Positions 26,395 through 35,039 are shown, counted from the stretch's first letter. The stretch is 64,000 nucleotides of DNA from Streptomyces sp. NRRL S-350 (GCF_000719705.1 NZ_JOHO01000025.1:1-64000); one strand, 5' to 3'. Made by a program: numbers and translations. The notes: generated by a model not told the origin, from the letters alone.

Positions 26395-27660
26395 ATGGCA
26401 CGGCAGCCCAGAGTGGTGCGGCTGGGAGCGATCATCGACGGTCCGGGAGGGCACATCGCCGCGTGGCGGCATCCGCTGACCCGGCCCGACGCTCAGCTCG
26501 ACTTCGAATTCCACCGCCGCAACGCGCTCACGCTGGAACGGGCGGTGTTCGACTGCCTCTTCGTCCCCGACGTCGTGGCGCTGTGGGGCACCGACGTCGA
26601 GCACCTGAGCAGGACCGCGCGCAACGAGCACTTCGAGCCGCTCTCGCTGCTGTCCGCGTTCGCGGCGGTCACCGACCACATCGGCCTCGCCGCGACCGCG
26701 ACCACGACGTACAACGAGCCCTACGACATCGCCCGCAGGTTCGCCTCCCTCGACCACATCAGCGGTGGCCGGGCCGGATGGAACGTGGTGACCTCGGCCG
26801 CGCCCTGGGAGTCGCGCAACTTCGGCTTCGACGAGCACATGGAGCACGATCTTCGCTACGTCCGGGCCGACGAGTTCATCTCGGTGGCGAACCGGCTCTG
26901 GACCAACGGCCGTGAACCGGTGGACCACACGGGGCGGTTCTTCAGCGTGCGCGGCCCGCTCGACGTGCCGTCCCCGCCGCAGGGCCGACCGGTGATCTTC
27001 CAGGCCGGCGCGTCCCCGGTCGGACGGGACTTCGCCGCCCGGCACGGCGAGGTGCTGTTCACCCGGCACACCAGGCTGGCGGACGCCCAGGAGTTCTACG
27101 CCGACCTCAAGAACCGCGCGGCCGCGTACGGCCGCGATCCCGACTCGATCCAGATCTGGGTCGGACTGCAGCCGATCGTCGCCGACACCGAGGCCGCCGC
27201 CCGGGACCGGCTGCGGGAGCTGCAGGAGCTGATGCCCGACATCGTCGCGCTGCGGGCGCTCCAGGACCAGCTCGGCGACGTGGACCTGACCGGCTATCCG
27301 CTGGACGGACCGGTGCCCGACCTGCCGGTGTCCAACCACTCGCACAGCACCGCGCAGCGTTGGATCGAGCTGGCCAGACGGGACAACCTGACGCTCCGCC
27401 AACTCTCGCTGCGCACGGCCGGTGACATCGTCGCCGGCACCCCGGAACAGCTCGCGGACCACATGGAGTCCATGTTCACCCAGGGGGCGGCCGACGGGTT
27501 CATCGTCGACTTCCCCTACCTGCCGGGTTCGTTGGACGACTTCGTCGACCACGTCGTGCCGGAGCTGCGCCGGCGCGGCCTGGTGCGCACGGCCTACACC
27601 GACGGCACCCTGCGGGACAATCTCGGCCTGACCACCGCGTCTCGGGTAGGTGTCAAATGA
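26395..27660 (+). CDS. FMNH2-dependent monooxygenase, NtaA/SnaA/DszA family
   Basis: 421-aa luciferase-fold monooxygenase. The opening VRLGAII, FEFHRRNALTLERAVFD, SGGRAGWNVVTS and a FQAGAS motif in the FMN site are typical of the NtaA/SnaA/SoxA group (nitrilotriacetate, pristinamycin IIA and dibenzothiophene monooxygenases). These use reduced FMN from a separate reductase, which is not encoded in the window. ATG 26395 follows AGGAGG. It is coupled to the smaller homologue downstream (ATGA overlap). It could perform a Baeyer-Villiger-like oxidation, hydroxylation or dehydrogenation. Confidence 0.92.
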   Translation: MARQPRVVRLGAIIDGPGGHIAAWRHPLTRPDAQLDFEFHRRNALTLERAVFDCLFVPDVVALWGTDVEHLSRTARNEHFEPLSLLSAFAAVTDHIGLAATATTTYNEPYDIARRFASLDHISGGRAGWNVVTSAAPWESRNFGFDEHMEHDLRYVRADEFISVANRLWTNGREPVDHTGRFFSVRGPLDVPSPPQGRPVIFQAGASPVGRDFAARHGEVLFTRHTRLADAQEFYADLKNRAAAYGRDPDSIQIWVGLQPIVADTEAAARDRLRELQELMPDIVALRALQDQLGDVDLTGYPLDGPVPDLPVSNHSHSTAQRWIELARRDNLTLRQLSLRTAGDIVAGTPEQLADHMESMFTQGAADGFIVDFPYLPGSLDDFVDHVVPELRRRGLVRTAYTDGTLRDNLGLTTASRVGVK

Positions 27661-28604
27661 CGATCGCGCTGTTCACCCAGCTGCCCGCCGGCCCCGACGA
27701 GGGCGGCGGATTCCCGCAGGCGCTCGGTCGTGCTCGCGCCGCCCAGGACAGCGGCATCGACGCCCTGATCCTGCCGGACCGGCGCTCGACCGGCCCGGAC
27801 GGCCCGGGCGGCCTCGAGGCGGGCACACTCGCCGCCGCACTGGCGGTGTCGACCGGGGGGATCGGCCTGGTGCCCACGATCTCGACCGAGTACGCGGCGC
27901 CGTACCACGTCGCCCGGCTGCTCGCCACGATCGACCAGTTCGGCGGCGGCTGGGCGGGATGGGCGATCGCCCCGCCCGCCGTGGCGGCGGACGCGGCGAA
28001 CCACCAGCCGGACGCTCCCGCCCCGCTCCCGTCCCAGCGGGCCCGCGCGGACGAGTTCGCCCGGGTACTGGCCGGGCTCTGGGACAGCTTCCAGGACGAT
28101 GCCTTCCTCCGGGACCGCGAGTCGGGCGTGTACTTCGTGCCCGAGCGGCTGCGTACCCTCGACCACCGCGGCGAGCACTTCGCCGTGGCCGGCCCGCTGA
28201 ACATCGCCCGCCCGCCGCAGGGACACCCGGTCCTGGTCCGGCAGGTCACCTGCGCCGAGGACGCCGCCTCCGCCGGCGCGTTCGGCGACCTGGCGGTGGT
28301 GCCGCTGGCGGTCTCCGCTGCCGCGGCCGATCTGGCGCGGGCGGTGGACGACGCGTGCGGTGCGGCCGGGCGGCGCCGGGAGGACGTGCGGCTGCTCCTG
28401 GAGCGGACGGCCGACACCCCGGTGGACGAGCTGCTGAGCGAGGCGGAGGACGGACCGGCGGACGGATTCGTCCTCCTCCCGTCCGCCGGTGCCGGGTTCG
28501 AGACCGCGCTGGAGACGGCCCGCGCGGTGCGGCAGAAGTTCCCCCCGGGCGCCGGCCCCACGTTGCGTGCCCGCCTGGGACTGCCGCGCCCGGCCGGCCG
28601 CTGA
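27657..28604 (+). CDS. Luciferase-like flavin monooxygenase, short NtaA-type
   Basis: 315-aa second member of the same fold as its upstream neighbour, overlapping it by 4 bp. Shared landmarks are the opposing IGLVPTISTEYAAPYHVAR and FGGGWAGWAI regions and RPPQGHPVLVRQ. It is about 100 residues shorter and its C-terminal half is reduced. It may be a subunit forming a heterodimer with the 26395 product, as the luciferase alpha and beta chains do, or a diverged enzyme. The unit ends at a strong hairpin terminator. FMN versus F420 use cannot be settled by eye. Confidence 0.82.
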   Translation: MTIALFTQLPAGPDEGGGFPQALGRARAAQDSGIDALILPDRRSTGPDGPGGLEAGTLAAALAVSTGGIGLVPTISTEYAAPYHVARLLATIDQFGGGWAGWAIAPPAVAADAANHQPDAPAPLPSQRARADEFARVLAGLWDSFQDDAFLRDRESGVYFVPERLRTLDHRGEHFAVAGPLNIARPPQGHPVLVRQVTCAEDAASAGAFGDLAVVPLAVSAAAADLARAVDDACGAAGRRREDVRLLLERTADTPVDELLSEAEDGPADGFVLLPSAGAGFETALETARAVRQKFPPGAGPTLRARLGLPRPAGR

Positions 28605-28610
28605 ACGATC

Positions 28611-28650
28611 GACGGGCCGGACCGCCACTTCGGTGGCGGTCCGGCCCGTC
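28611..28650. terminator. Bidirectional UUCG hairpin terminator
   Basis: Perfect 18-bp stem (28611-28628 with 28633-28650) closed by a TTCG tetraloop, between convergent oxygenase and phosphatase genes. Confidence 0.9.
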
Positions 28651-28667
28651 GCGCAGTCACCCGTGAC

Positions 28668-29468
28668 TCAGTCCAGCAGCCGGCCGGCCAGCGCCTCCTG
28701 GTCGTCCGCCGTCCAACCGTGGGTGGCGAGCCACGCGCGGACGCCGTCGAACCGGTCGTCGAACGTGTCGAGCAGGTCCTGGATGTAGGCGGGGCGCGGC
28801 AGGAGGCTCGCGAAGGGGCGGGAGCTGATGTCGGCGGCGTACAGGGGGTTGTCCCGCAGCCGCTCGACGATCTCGGCCATCTGCTCGCCGGAGCGCACGT
28901 AGTCCGCGACGACGTCCTCCCTGCGCACCCCGATCGCCTCCAGGGCCAGTGCGCACACCACGCCGGTCCGGTCCTTGCCCATCGCACAGTGGACCACCGT
29001 CGCTCCCGTGCCGTGCGCGATGACGCGCAGCGCCGCCACCACGGAGTCCGGCCGTTCGGCGCAGTAGCGGAGGTAGTGCCCGGTCGATCCGGCGGGCTTG
29101 GGCCGACCGTCCACGCCCGACCGGTTCCAGGGCATCGCCCGCTCGGTGTCCACCCGCTCCGAGCCCTGGGCGGACCCCGGGGGAGACTCGGCGAGCAGCG
29201 ACAGGTTGCGGATCCTGACACCGGGCACCCGGGCCAGCGGCCCGGGTGCCTCGCGCCGCACCTCGGCGGTGCTGCGCAGGTCGATCACCTCGCGGACGCC
29301 GAGCGTCCGCGTGAGGTGTTCGACGTCCGCCGGGGTCAGCTCCTGGAGGCCGCCCGACCGGATCAGTCGGCCGAATCGGGTGACGCCGTTCGCCGCGGTG
29401 GCCAGTCCGCCCAGGTCGCGGACGTTCAGCGCGCCCGCCAACTCGATCCGCTGGGTGCCGGGGTTCAT
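28668..29468 (-). CDS. Tyrosine-protein-phosphatase-like (PTP-fold, MptpB type) phosphatase
   Basis: 266-aa protein with the PTP signature HCAMGKDRTG (C-x5-R: nucleophile Cys and phosphate-binding Arg) and the N-terminal NVRDLGG motif of the bacterial MptpB/phosphoinositide phosphatase group. ATG 29468 overlaps the stop of the esterase gene by 4 bp, so it is coupled to a methyltransferase-esterase-phosphatase operon. Such enzymes are rare in polyketide pathways. Its presence with an APH-fold kinase (22108) suggests that a phosphate ester is added and later removed. Signalling or an unrelated role is also possible. Confidence 0.88.
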   Translation of the reverse strand: MNPGTQRIELAGALNVRDLGGLATAANGVTRFGRLIRSGGLQELTPADVEHLTRTLGVREVIDLRSTAEVRREAPGPLARVPGVRIRNLSLLAESPPGSAQGSERVDTERAMPWNRSGVDGRPKPAGSTGHYLRYCAERPDSVVAALRVIAHGTGATVVHCAMGKDRTGVVCALALEAIGVRREDVVADYVRSGEQMAEIVERLRDNPLYAADISSRPFASLLPRPAYIQDLLDTFDDRFDGVRAWLATHGWTADDQEALAGRLLD

Positions 29469-30889
29469 CGCGGGACCTCCGCAGTCTCGGTCAGGGGCAG
29501 CGGCCGGAGGTCGGCGCCGTCCGGGGAACGCGGCCCGATCCACCGGGCGAGGGGCTCCCGCGGGGTGTAGGGCGCCCAGCCTGGATCGCCGTGGCGCGCC
29601 AGGCGCACGAGCCCGCTCTGCTCCTGTGCCCCGACCTCGCGGTCGGTCCCGGTGCCCTCCGCTCCGTCCGCGTCGCAGAAGAGCGCCGCGGTGTCGGCGG
29701 CGTGCACGGCGCGGCGGGCGATCCCGGGGTACCCGGCGAGGTGCGACGTGGTCGGGTGGTAGTCGAACACCTGGGCCCAGCAGGGCGCGGCACCGGCGGT
29801 ACCCGGGCCCGGCGTGTCCAGCGCGGACAGCAGCCGCTCGGCCGGGCGGACGTACAGCTCGTCGGACAGCCGGCCGACCTTCTCGCCGCGGGACGTGTCG
29901 TCGGCCCCCCCGATCAGCCGGGAGTACTTCGCGTCGACGGCCGCCCCCTCCTCGACGATCTCCAGGATTCCCGCCTCCTCCGAGGTGACCGACACCAGCA
30001 CGGGGATCCGGTCCGCGCGGTCCGCGATCGCCGGCAGCGGCGGCTGCGGGATCAGGTCACCGTCGACCACTGCGTGGTACCGCACCTGTCCGGCCCGCAG
30101 GGTCTGCGAATGCGCGTACCGCAGCGCCACGTTCGACAGCCCGGCCAGGGCACCGGCGTCGTTCGCGAGCCGGCCGGCGGCGCTCAGGAAGCGTTCCGCG
30201 AGCCCGGCCGCTTCGTCCCGCGACTGCGCGAGTTCGGCGTTGCCGCTGTAGACGGCGGCCTTGTGGAACAGCCCCGCGGCCGAGGGAACGCCCAGGAGGG
30301 TCGCCACGTCGGTTCCGCCGGTCGACAGCCCGAAGATCGTCACGTTACCGGGGTCGCCCCCGAAGGCGGCGATGTTGTCCCGGACCCAGCGCAGCATCAG
30401 CAGCTGGTCGCGCACGCCGAGGTTGGTGCTGTCGGCGAATTCCGGGTCGAGGTCGGCCAGCGGGAGCCAACCCCACGGCCCCAGACGGTAGTTGGCTGTC
30501 ACGATGACCAGGTCGTGCCGGGCCGCGTAGGCCCACGGGTCGACGGTCCGCATCGTTCCGCCGACCATGTGCCGACCGGGGTGGAACCAGACCAGCACCG
30601 GCTGGGGATCGGGGCGTTCCGGGCGCGCGGACCAGATGTTGAGGTTGAGGCAGTCCTCGTGCTGCACCGCGTCCGGATACAGCGGACTCCAGCGCTGCGG
30701 CGTCGGGGACATGGGCACCTGCCAGCTCACCGGGCCCCACCGAACGGCGTCGACGGGGTTCCCGCCCGTGGCCGGAAGAGCCGGGCGGAACCGGCCCGGA
30801 ATCCGTCCGTACGGTATTCCGCGCCAATTCGGGACACCGCGATCGAGGAATCCGCGGACAGGTCCGGAAGTGGTCTCGATCGCTGACAC
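29465..30889 (-). CDS. Type B carboxylesterase/lipase family protein
   Basis: 474-aa alpha/beta hydrolase of the carboxylesterase family: PYGRIPGRFRP near the start, EDCLNLNIW, the nucleophile elbow GLSTGG (Ser in G-x-S-x-G) and a His in the late DYHPTTSH segment. The usual oxyanion-hole HGGG is replaced by HPGRHMVGG, and the elbow by GLSTGG instead of GESAGG, so activity may be altered. No signal peptide is present. GTG 30889 follows GGGGAG. It lies 23 bp after a trans-aconitate-type methyltransferase gene and is coupled to the phosphatase gene. A methylation/de-esterification pair acting on a carboxylate is plausible. Confidence 0.88.
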   Translation of the reverse strand: MSAIETTSGPVRGFLDRGVPNWRGIPYGRIPGRFRPALPATGGNPVDAVRWGPVSWQVPMSPTPQRWSPLYPDAVQHEDCLNLNIWSARPERPDPQPVLVWFHPGRHMVGGTMRTVDPWAYAARHDLVIVTANYRLGPWGWLPLADLDPEFADSTNLGVRDQLLMLRWVRDNIAAFGGDPGNVTIFGLSTGGTDVATLLGVPSAAGLFHKAAVYSGNAELAQSRDEAAGLAERFLSAAGRLANDAGALAGLSNVALRYAHSQTLRAGQVRYHAVVDGDLIPQPPLPAIADRADRIPVLVSVTSEEAGILEIVEEGAAVDAKYSRLIGGADDTSRGEKVGRLSDELYVRPAERLLSALDTPGPGTAGAAPCWAQVFDYHPTTSHLAGYPGIARRAVHAADTAALFCDADGAEGTGTDREVGAQEQSGLVRLARHGDPGWAPYTPREPLARWIGPRSPDGADLRPLPLTETAEVPR

Positions 30890-30912
30890 GCTGTCTCCCC
30901 AGTCTTCGGAAC

Positions 30913-31674
30913 TCACACTCGTCGAGCCAATTGCAGGAAGGTGCCCGAGGTGGTGCGGACGGTTCCGCCGCAGCCCTCGATCACCGCGCGCACACCGTCG
31001 AACAGGGCGGACCGGTTCGTGGGCTCCATGCGGTGATGGTCGCTGAACGTACCGATCAGCCCGATCCATTCGTCCGCGTTCAGGGCGAGGCTCCACCGGT
31101 AGTTCCGTTGGGCCACCGCGGTGAAGTCTGCGCCGTCCGCCAGCGGATCGCGGACACCGGTCGTGCTCTTCTGCCGGGCTCCTCCCACCTGGACCCCGGG
31201 GGCGTGTTTCCGGTAGACCCCGCCGAGTTCCTCGAGTATCGGATCGTCCAATACGTGGAAGTTCCAGAAACGGGCGATGTGCCCGCCGGGCACCAGGACC
31301 CGCGCGGCCCTCCGGGCACCCTGCTCCGGGTTCACCCAGTGCCAGCTGTCCGCGCTGATGATCAGGTCGAACTGCCGCCCGCCCGGATCCCAGGCCTCGA
31401 ACGTCGTGGTCTCGACGGGCAGGCCCCGGCGCCGCGCCACGCGGGCCATGCGGTCGTCGGGTTCGATCCCGGACACGGACAGCCCCCGCGCGGACAGCGC
31501 CGCCGACGCCTTCCCGGTGCCGCACCCGACGTCGAGGACGTCCGTCGCGCCCAGTCGCACGAGGTCGTCGATCAGTTCGGCCGGATATTCCGGGCGGTGA
31601 CGATCGTAGTCCTCGGCCGAGGCGCCGAACGACTCGGCGCGTGCACGGTCGAGATGACGTGTGCTGAAGGACAT
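30913..31674 (-). CDS. SAM-dependent methyltransferase, trans-aconitate methyltransferase-like
   Basis: 253-aa class I methyltransferase with FGASAEDYDRHRPEYP, SAM loop LDVGCGTGKASA and SWHWVNPE, the same signature set as the enzymes at 6170 and 19634. It is the first gene of a leftward operon (methyltransferase, carboxylesterase, PTP-fold phosphatase) under the operator arm at 31767-31782. The combination with an esterase suggests temporary methyl-ester protection of a carboxyl group. Other acceptors cannot be excluded. Confidence 0.9.
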   Translation of the reverse strand: MSFSTRHLDRARAESFGASAEDYDRHRPEYPAELIDDLVRLGATDVLDVGCGTGKASAALSARGLSVSGIEPDDRMARVARRRGLPVETTTFEAWDPGGRQFDLIISADSWHWVNPEQGARRAARVLVPGGHIARFWNFHVLDDPILEELGGVYRKHAPGVQVGGARQKSTTGVRDPLADGADFTAVAQRNYRWSLALNADEWIGLIGTFSDHHRMEPTNRSALFDGVRAVIEGCGGTVRTTSGTFLQLARRV

Positions 31675-31738
31675 GGTATTTGTTTCCCTCCGCCACGCGG
31701 ACCGGCTGAAATTCGGCAGTCAGCATGCCGAGGTGCCC

Positions 31739-31838
31739 CATGTAACCGGTATCGCTCCAGGAGGTGAAGTGAACCTTCGTGCAGAACCTCCGCTGTACCA
31801 AGGGCCACTTCACACGGGCGCCGGAAGATCGGTAGAAG
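31739..31838. promoter_or_regulatory. Divergent promoter pair with activator arms
   Basis: Left arm 31767-31782 (leftward GCACGAAGGTTCACTT) leads to TACATG (31744-31739). Right arm 31795-31810 (GTACCAAGGGCCACTT) runs into TTCACA, 18 bp, TAGAAG (31833-31838). The arms start 28 bp apart. They serve the methyltransferase operon and the CoA-transferase operon. Confidence 0.72.
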
Positions 31839-31880
31839 TGGGCAGTGTCCAGTATTCTGCCGACGCCGGAGGGCGATTCC

Positions 31881-33053
31881 ATGCCGCAGCAAGAGTCGGT
31901 GCCGGACGGTCCACCGGCGCCCCTCGCCGATGTGAAGGTAATCGACATCGGAACCTTGCTGGCGGCCCCGTTCGCGGCGGCGATGCTGGGTGATTTCGGT
32001 GCCGACGTGATCAAGATCGAACACCCCACCGGAGATCCGCTCCGCGGGTACGGCTACCAGTGCGACGACGTCCCGCTGCTGTGGAAGGTCGTGAACCGCA
32101 ACAAGAAGAGCGTCGTCATGGACCTGAAGGACCCGCAGAACCATGACCGCTTCGTCGAGTTGGTGGCCGGCGCCGACGTCCTGATCGAGAACTTCAGGCC
32201 CGGCACGCTGGAGCGGTGGGGATTCGCCCCCGAAGTGCTTCAGAAGGCCAACCCGGACCTGGTCGTGACGCGAGTGACCGGGTTCGGCCAGGACGGCCCG
32301 TACGCGGGCAGACCCGGCTTCGGCACCCTCGCGGAGGCGATGAGCGGTCTCGCCGCGATGTCCGGCGACCGCGACGGCCCACCGCTGCTCCCGGCGTTCC
32401 CGCTGGGGGACGTCATGGCCGGCCTGCAGGCCGCCTGCGCGACGCTGATCGCGCTGCACGCCCGGCAGCGGATCGGACGCGGCCAGGTGGCCGACGTCTC
32501 GATCACCGAGGCGATGATCGCGGCGATGGGAGCCCAGGTGACCGCCTACGACAAGCTCGGGGTCAAGCCCCGGCGGGTCGGCAGCGGCTCGGACAACAAC
32601 GCGCCCCGCAACGTCTACCGCTGCGCCGACGGGCGGTGGGTGGCCGTGTCGGCGCCCGCGCGGTCCGTGGCCGAGCGGGTGGTCCGCCTGGTGGGCCGGC
32701 CCGAGCTGGCCGAGGAGCCGTGGTTCGCCACCGGCCGTGGCCGGGTGTCACGGCGTGAGGTGCTGGACGACGCGCTCGGGCAGTGGATCGGCCGCTTCCG
32801 CCGGGACGAGGTGATCGTCGCGTTCGAGGAGGCCGGGGCCGCCGTCGCGCCGATCTACGAGGTGGATGACGTACTGCAGGACCCGCACTTCCGGGCGAGG
32901 CAGGCCACGGTGACCGTACCCGACAGCGAACTCGACAGCGTCTGCATGCCGAACGTGGCATTCCGGCTCTCCGAGACACCGGGGCGGATCCGGTGGCCGG
33001 GACCGCAGCTGGGTGAGCACACCGACGACGTCTTGAACGGAGACCACCGATGA
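31881..33053 (+). CDS. Family III CoA-transferase (CaiB/BaiF type)
   Basis: 390-aa CoA-transferase with the family's N-terminal VIDIGTLLAAPFAAAMLGDFG, GADVIKIE, NRNKKS, IENFRPGTLERWG and TGFGQDGPYAGRPGFGTL motifs. These residues fit transferases acting on dicarboxylates such as itaconate, mesaconate or citramalate. ATG 31881 has GGAGGGCGA upstream; GTG 31845 coincides with the predicted transcription start and is rejected. It opens a rightward operon, coupled to a PaaK-like ligase (ATGA) and then a hydrolase. It would activate a carboxylate as a CoA ester, probably for the CitE-type lyases or for transfer to the polyketide. Confidence 0.92.
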   Translation: MPQQESVPDGPPAPLADVKVIDIGTLLAAPFAAAMLGDFGADVIKIEHPTGDPLRGYGYQCDDVPLLWKVVNRNKKSVVMDLKDPQNHDRFVELVAGADVLIENFRPGTLERWGFAPEVLQKANPDLVVTRVTGFGQDGPYAGRPGFGTLAEAMSGLAAMSGDRDGPPLLPAFPLGDVMAGLQAACATLIALHARQRIGRGQVADVSITEAMIAAMGAQVTAYDKLGVKPRRVGSGSDNNAPRNVYRCADGRWVAVSAPARSVAERVVRLVGRPELAEEPWFATGRGRVSRREVLDDALGQWIGRFRRDEVIVAFEEAGAAVAPIYEVDDVLQDPHFRARQATVTVPDSELDSVCMPNVAFRLSETPGRIRWPGPQLGEHTDDVLNGDHR

Positions 33054-34156
33054 CCGCGACCGCCGAGGACCAGCGCTGGAAGGTGCTGGACCCGTCATCC
33101 GAGCCGACCGACCCCGACGAATACCTGCGGACCGCGGTCCGCTGGCACTTCGGTGCGGAGACCGGATCCCCGTTCTGGCTGCGGCGCATGGAGCAGCTGG
33201 ACTTCGATCCACTGACCGAGGTGCGGACCTACGACGACCTGCGGCGCTTCCCGAACGTGGTGGACGAGCTGCGCAGCGTGCCGGTGGAGGACCTCGTCCC
33301 ACGCGGCTACGGCCCCAACCCGCCCGCCCCGCGGGTCTTCGAGAGCGGCGGGACGACCGGTGCGCCGAAGCGGGCGATCTTCATGCCGGACTGGATCGCC
33401 AACTCCGTGGACCGGATGCTGAAGGGGCCCCAGTTCGCGGACCGGGAGCCGTCCAACATCCTGGTGCTCACGCCGACGGGACCGCACAAGATCGGCTGCA
33501 TGTACGACTACATCGCCGAACGCCAGAACACGATCAAGTTCTGCATCGACATGGACCCTCGGTGGGTCAAGAAGGTCATCGCGACCAAGCAGGCGGACCA
33601 GGCCGAGGCGTACCTCGAGCACATCCTCGACCAGGCGGAGCACATCCTGGCCACCCAGCGGGTCGGGCTCCTGGTGACCACCCCGCCGGTGCTGCGCGCG
33701 TGCGCGCGCCGGCCACGGCTGGTCGAACTCATCAACGCCAAGGTGGAACTGATCTTCTGGGGCGGCGCCCACATGACCGTCGACGAGCGTTTCGTCCTGC
33801 GCCACGAGCACTTCCCGAACGTGCGCATGATCAGCAGGTACGGCAGCCTGATGATCCTGGAGAGCGCCACCGAGCGCCCGGGGCTCAGCCCGGACGAGGA
33901 CATCGTCTACGACCCGCGCAGCCCCGTGGTGACCTTCCGGGTCGTCGACCCCGTGACGGGCCGGTCGGTCGAGTACGGCGAACGCGGGCAGATCGTCATG
34001 AACCACGTCAGCAAGGGCATGTTCCTGCCCAACAACCTCGAACGGGACACGGTGATCCGGGTGCCGGGCCCGACGGGACAGATCGGCGATTCGGTGTCCT
34101 CGCCGGCTCCGGTCGACACCTTCGCCGGCGAGAAGGTCATCGAGGGTGTCTACTGA
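33050..34156 (+). CDS. Phenylacetate-CoA ligase-like (ANL superfamily) adenylating enzyme
   Basis: 368-aa protein with the ANL phosphate-binding loop FESGGTTGAPKRAI (residues about 98-111) and a mid-domain YGSLMILE region equivalent to the adenylate-binding motif. It is shorter than classical PaaK (about 430 aa) and ends soon after a V-I-E-G-V-Y tail, so the C-terminal lid domain seems reduced or absent. It may form an acyl-adenylate and hand the acyl group to CoA or another acceptor, as LuxE-type relatives do. It overlaps the CoA-transferase gene by 4 bp. Two acid-activating enzymes in one operon suggest two different acids, or activation plus salvage. Confidence 0.85.
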   Translation: MTATAEDQRWKVLDPSSEPTDPDEYLRTAVRWHFGAETGSPFWLRRMEQLDFDPLTEVRTYDDLRRFPNVVDELRSVPVEDLVPRGYGPNPPAPRVFESGGTTGAPKRAIFMPDWIANSVDRMLKGPQFADREPSNILVLTPTGPHKIGCMYDYIAERQNTIKFCIDMDPRWVKKVIATKQADQAEAYLEHILDQAEHILATQRVGLLVTTPPVLRACARRPRLVELINAKVELIFWGGAHMTVDERFVLRHEHFPNVRMISRYGSLMILESATERPGLSPDEDIVYDPRSPVVTFRVVDPVTGRSVEYGERGQIVMNHVSKGMFLPNNLERDTVIRVPGPTGQIGDSVSSPAPVDTFAGEKVIEGVY

Positions 34157-35039
34157 CCCTCCCCCTCGGAACCGGCCCGGACGGTCCGACGACCTGTCCG
34201 GCGTCCCGGCCGATACGGCGAGGTCCGCCCCTGCCCCGGCACCGGCGGGGGCGGACCGCCGGGATACCGTCGACGACATGGTCGACCTTGCGGTGCGTCA
34301 CTTCCCCGGCCGGGACGGCACCAGGCTCGCCTACCGGGAGACCGGCACCGGGCGGCCCCTGGTGCTGTTGCACGGCTTCTTCTCGTCCGGGCTCCGGAAC
34401 TGGGTGCGGTCAGGATTCTCCGCCGCCCTCGCCGAACGCGGACACCGGCTGATCCTGCCGGACCTGCGGGCTCACGGCGACAGCGCCGCGCCCCGCGACG
34501 CCGCCCACTACCCACCCGACGTGCTCACCGACGACGCCCTCGCGCTGATCGAGCACCTGGAACTCGCCGACTACGACCTCGGGGGCTACTCCCTGGGCGC
34601 CCGAACGGTCGTCAGGATGCTGGTGCGGGGCGCGGCGCCGCGCCGGGCGGTCATCGCCGGGCAGGGGCTGCGCGAGGTCACCGGTCACGGTGGCACCGTG
34701 GCACGGCACCTGCGGCACGTCTTCGGCAACCTCGGCACGTTCGAACCCGGTTCGGCCGAGTGGAAGGCCGAACGGTGGCTGATCGAGACCGGGGGCGACC
34801 CCCAGGCGCTGCTGCACGTCCTCGACTCGGTCGTGGACACGAGCGCCGGCACCCTGACCGGGATCAGGGTGCCGGCGCTCGTGGTGGTGGGTGCCGACGA
34901 CGATCGTGACGGCTCCGCCGAGGCCCTTGCCGGGGCCCTGCCGGACGGAACGCACGCGGTGGTGCCCGGGAACCACACGACCGCGATCACCGCGCCGGAG
35001 CTGGCGGAGGCGGTCGCGGGCTTCCTCGCGGATCAGTAG
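34146..35039 (+). CDS. Alpha/beta hydrolase
   Basis: Alpha/beta-hydrolase fold protein. VLLHGFFSSG forms the oxyanion strand-turn, the nucleophile Ser is in GGYSLG, an acidic residue lies in GADDDRDG and the His in GNHTTA. The start is uncertain. GTG 34146 overlaps the ligase stop and would add a 44-residue Pro/Ala-rich leader. ATG 34278 begins just before the fold and gives the more usual 253 aa. It ends the CoA-transferase/ligase operon and overlaps the convergent NTF2-like gene by 7 bp. Possible roles are thioester or lactone hydrolysis, or acyl transfer of the activated acid to the polyketide; sequence does not choose. Confidence 0.85.
   Translation: MSTDPPPRNRPGRSDDLSGVPADTARSAPAPAPAGADRRDTVDDMVDLAVRHFPGRDGTRLAYRETGTGRPLVLLHGFFSSGLRNWVRSGFSAALAERGHRLILPDLRAHGDSAAPRDAAHYPPDVLTDDALALIEHLELADYDLGGYSLGARTVVRMLVRGAAPRRAVIAGQGLREVTGHGGTVARHLRHVFGNLGTFEPGSAEWKAERWLIETGGDPQALLHVLDSVVDTSAGTLTGIRVPALVVVGADDDRDGSAEALAGALPDGTHAVVPGNHTTAITAPELAEAVAGFLADQ

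Noticed and set aside
30890..32029. Upstream extension of the carboxylesterase frame
   Set aside because: It runs through the methyltransferase gene and the operator region; GTG 30889 has a ribosome binding site and starts the fold.
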